A stretch of 5,874 nt of DNA. It comes from an uncultured bacterium. GTDB taxonomy: Bacteria > Actinomycetota > Coriobacteriia > Coriobacteriales > Coriobacteriaceae. The notes beneath the pieces were generated by a model. The model saw only the letters and a program-made list of their open reading frames with translations, was not told where the DNA came from and ran no database searches. This document shows, piece after piece, positions 5,209-5,874 of this stretch. The translations under genes and the position numbers were made by a program. Within the stretch, counting starts at the first letter, position 1, and each line of letters starts with the position of its first letter. The stretch is from the NCBI GenBank assembly GCA_905216075.1, contig CAJMSO010000125.1:1-5874 (forward strand). Reading direction: 5' to 3'.

Positions 5209-5874
5209 CAGCCGAACCTCTTCTCATCGATCGCATGCAACACGCAGGGCAGCATCATCCAGGCAGCGTACACGACATAGCCCAGCCACGGCGCCGGCAC
5301 CGATAGTTGCGGGTAAAACGAATACTGCGTTGTCGCGGTCCATGCCACCGCCACCGCAGCGGCACCAAACACCGCAAGCCCAACCAGCGCGGCAACATCG
5401 CCGCGACCCAGCCGATACCGCGCGTACGTCGTGCGACGTGTCGCGGCGCCCCATCCACGGGAGCGCATGGCGTCCGCGCGCTCCAGCGAATCTTCCATGC
5501 CCCAGCCCATCAACACACTCGATGCCCGCAAGCGCGAGCGCACGGGGTCGGCCGGCGCACGCCCCGGTACATCAATCGCGTCCTGCACCGCCAGCACCGT
5601 GCGGCCGCGGCACAAAAACTGTGGGATAAGCCGCATGCACATCGAGATCATAAGCGCGATCACCGGCGCGGCGTTGCCTAACAGTGCGAGCACCTTGTCG
5701 TATTCGAGCATCGACGCCGCGGCCTCAAACCACAGCACGCTCGCCACGAACAGCCCGCCCATGCACAGGCCGTAAACCATGCTCTCTAGATACACCGCAC
5801 GCATGCCAATACGAAACAGCTCCGTCGAGCCCGATGCACTAAAGAGCGGATTGAGCACCGCAATGATCAAAATC
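5208..5874 (-). CDS. ECF transporter transmembrane subunit EcfT, C-terminal part (cut by the right edge)
   Basis: EcfT is the membrane scaffold that couples the two ATPase domains to the S component. About 221 codons are visible, and the start lies beyond the window. The visible part begins ILIIAVLNPLFSASGSTELF, matching the NPLF-x3-G-x-T-x-LF segment found after the first membrane helices of EcfT. It then has hydrophobic helices (VYGLCMGGLFVASVLWF; VIALMISMCMRLIPQFL), the cytoplasmic coupling region ending SLERADAMRSRGWG, which carries the Ala/Ser-Arg-Gly type motif that touches the ATPases, and two last helices (VAALVGLAVFGAAAVAVAW and LGYVVYAAWMML). The stop TGA (5208-5210) overlaps the ATPase ATG by one base, indicating coupled translation. 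A TTG at 5870 could be mistaken for a start, but the frame is open to the edge and conserved sequence continues through it. Confidence 0.9.
   Translation of the reverse strand, partial: ILIIAVLNPLFSASGSTELFRIGMRAVYLESMVYGLCMGGLFVASVLWFEAAASMLEYDKVLALLGNAAPVIALMISMCMRLIPQFLCRGRTVLAVQDAIDVPGRAPADPVRSRLRASSVLMGWGMEDSLERADAMRSRGWGAATRRTTYARYRLGRGDVAALVGLAVFGAAAVAVAWTATTQYSFYPQLSVPAPWLGYVVYAAWMMLPCVLHAIDEKRFG

Overview
The window (about 60-65% GC by eye) reads as a chromosomal segment of a high-GC Gram-positive gut bacterium. Coriobacteriia of the Collinsella type is my best guess. The basis is protein style, strong GGAGG-like ribosome binding sites, compact gene packing and many palindromic repeats between genes. 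This is inference from reading; no database was used.

Left part (1-2311). Minus strand: the N-terminal 176 codons of a dihydropteroate synthase (folate synthesis), preceded by a complete Sir2-family NAD-dependent protein deacylase of 250 residues. They are 95 bases apart, with a GC-rich hairpin in between. Divergent from sir2, after 114 bases, is a complete exodeoxyribonuclease III / AP endonuclease of 272 residues on the plus strand.

Middle part (2312-2846). This 535-base gap has no credible gene and is nearly filled with repeats. Two direct copies of a GGGGACGGAGGAAAA-containing repeat bracket a 158-bp imperfect palindrome, whose exact centre is a strong two-way intrinsic terminator. A second, unrelated 166-bp palindrome with 31-bp inverted ends (30 of 31 matching) follows. 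The terminator serves convergent transcription from xthA (left) and the ECF operon (right).

Right part (2847-5874, minus strand). A tightly coupled ECF vitamin/cofactor transporter operon in the order EcfT (cut by the window edge), fused double ATPase (two complete ABC halves in one chain), S component. Junctions are a 1-base overlap (TGATG) and a 4-base gap, so the three membrane-complex subunits are probably made together. Substrate cannot be read from sequence; a cobalamin-type (Cbr) system is a weak guess.

Most notable: the linker between the two ATPase halves contains a 191-bp in-frame palindromic sequence (4225-4415) with inverted ends and nested hairpins. It looks like a mobile palindromic element inserted inside a protein-coding gene and translated as about 64 Ser/Glu/Lys-rich residues. 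With the two intergenic palindromes, the window carries three different palindromic element types. A second point is that the dihydropteroate synthase has Ser in place of the loop Phe that corresponds to the sulfonamide-resistance position F28 of E. coli.
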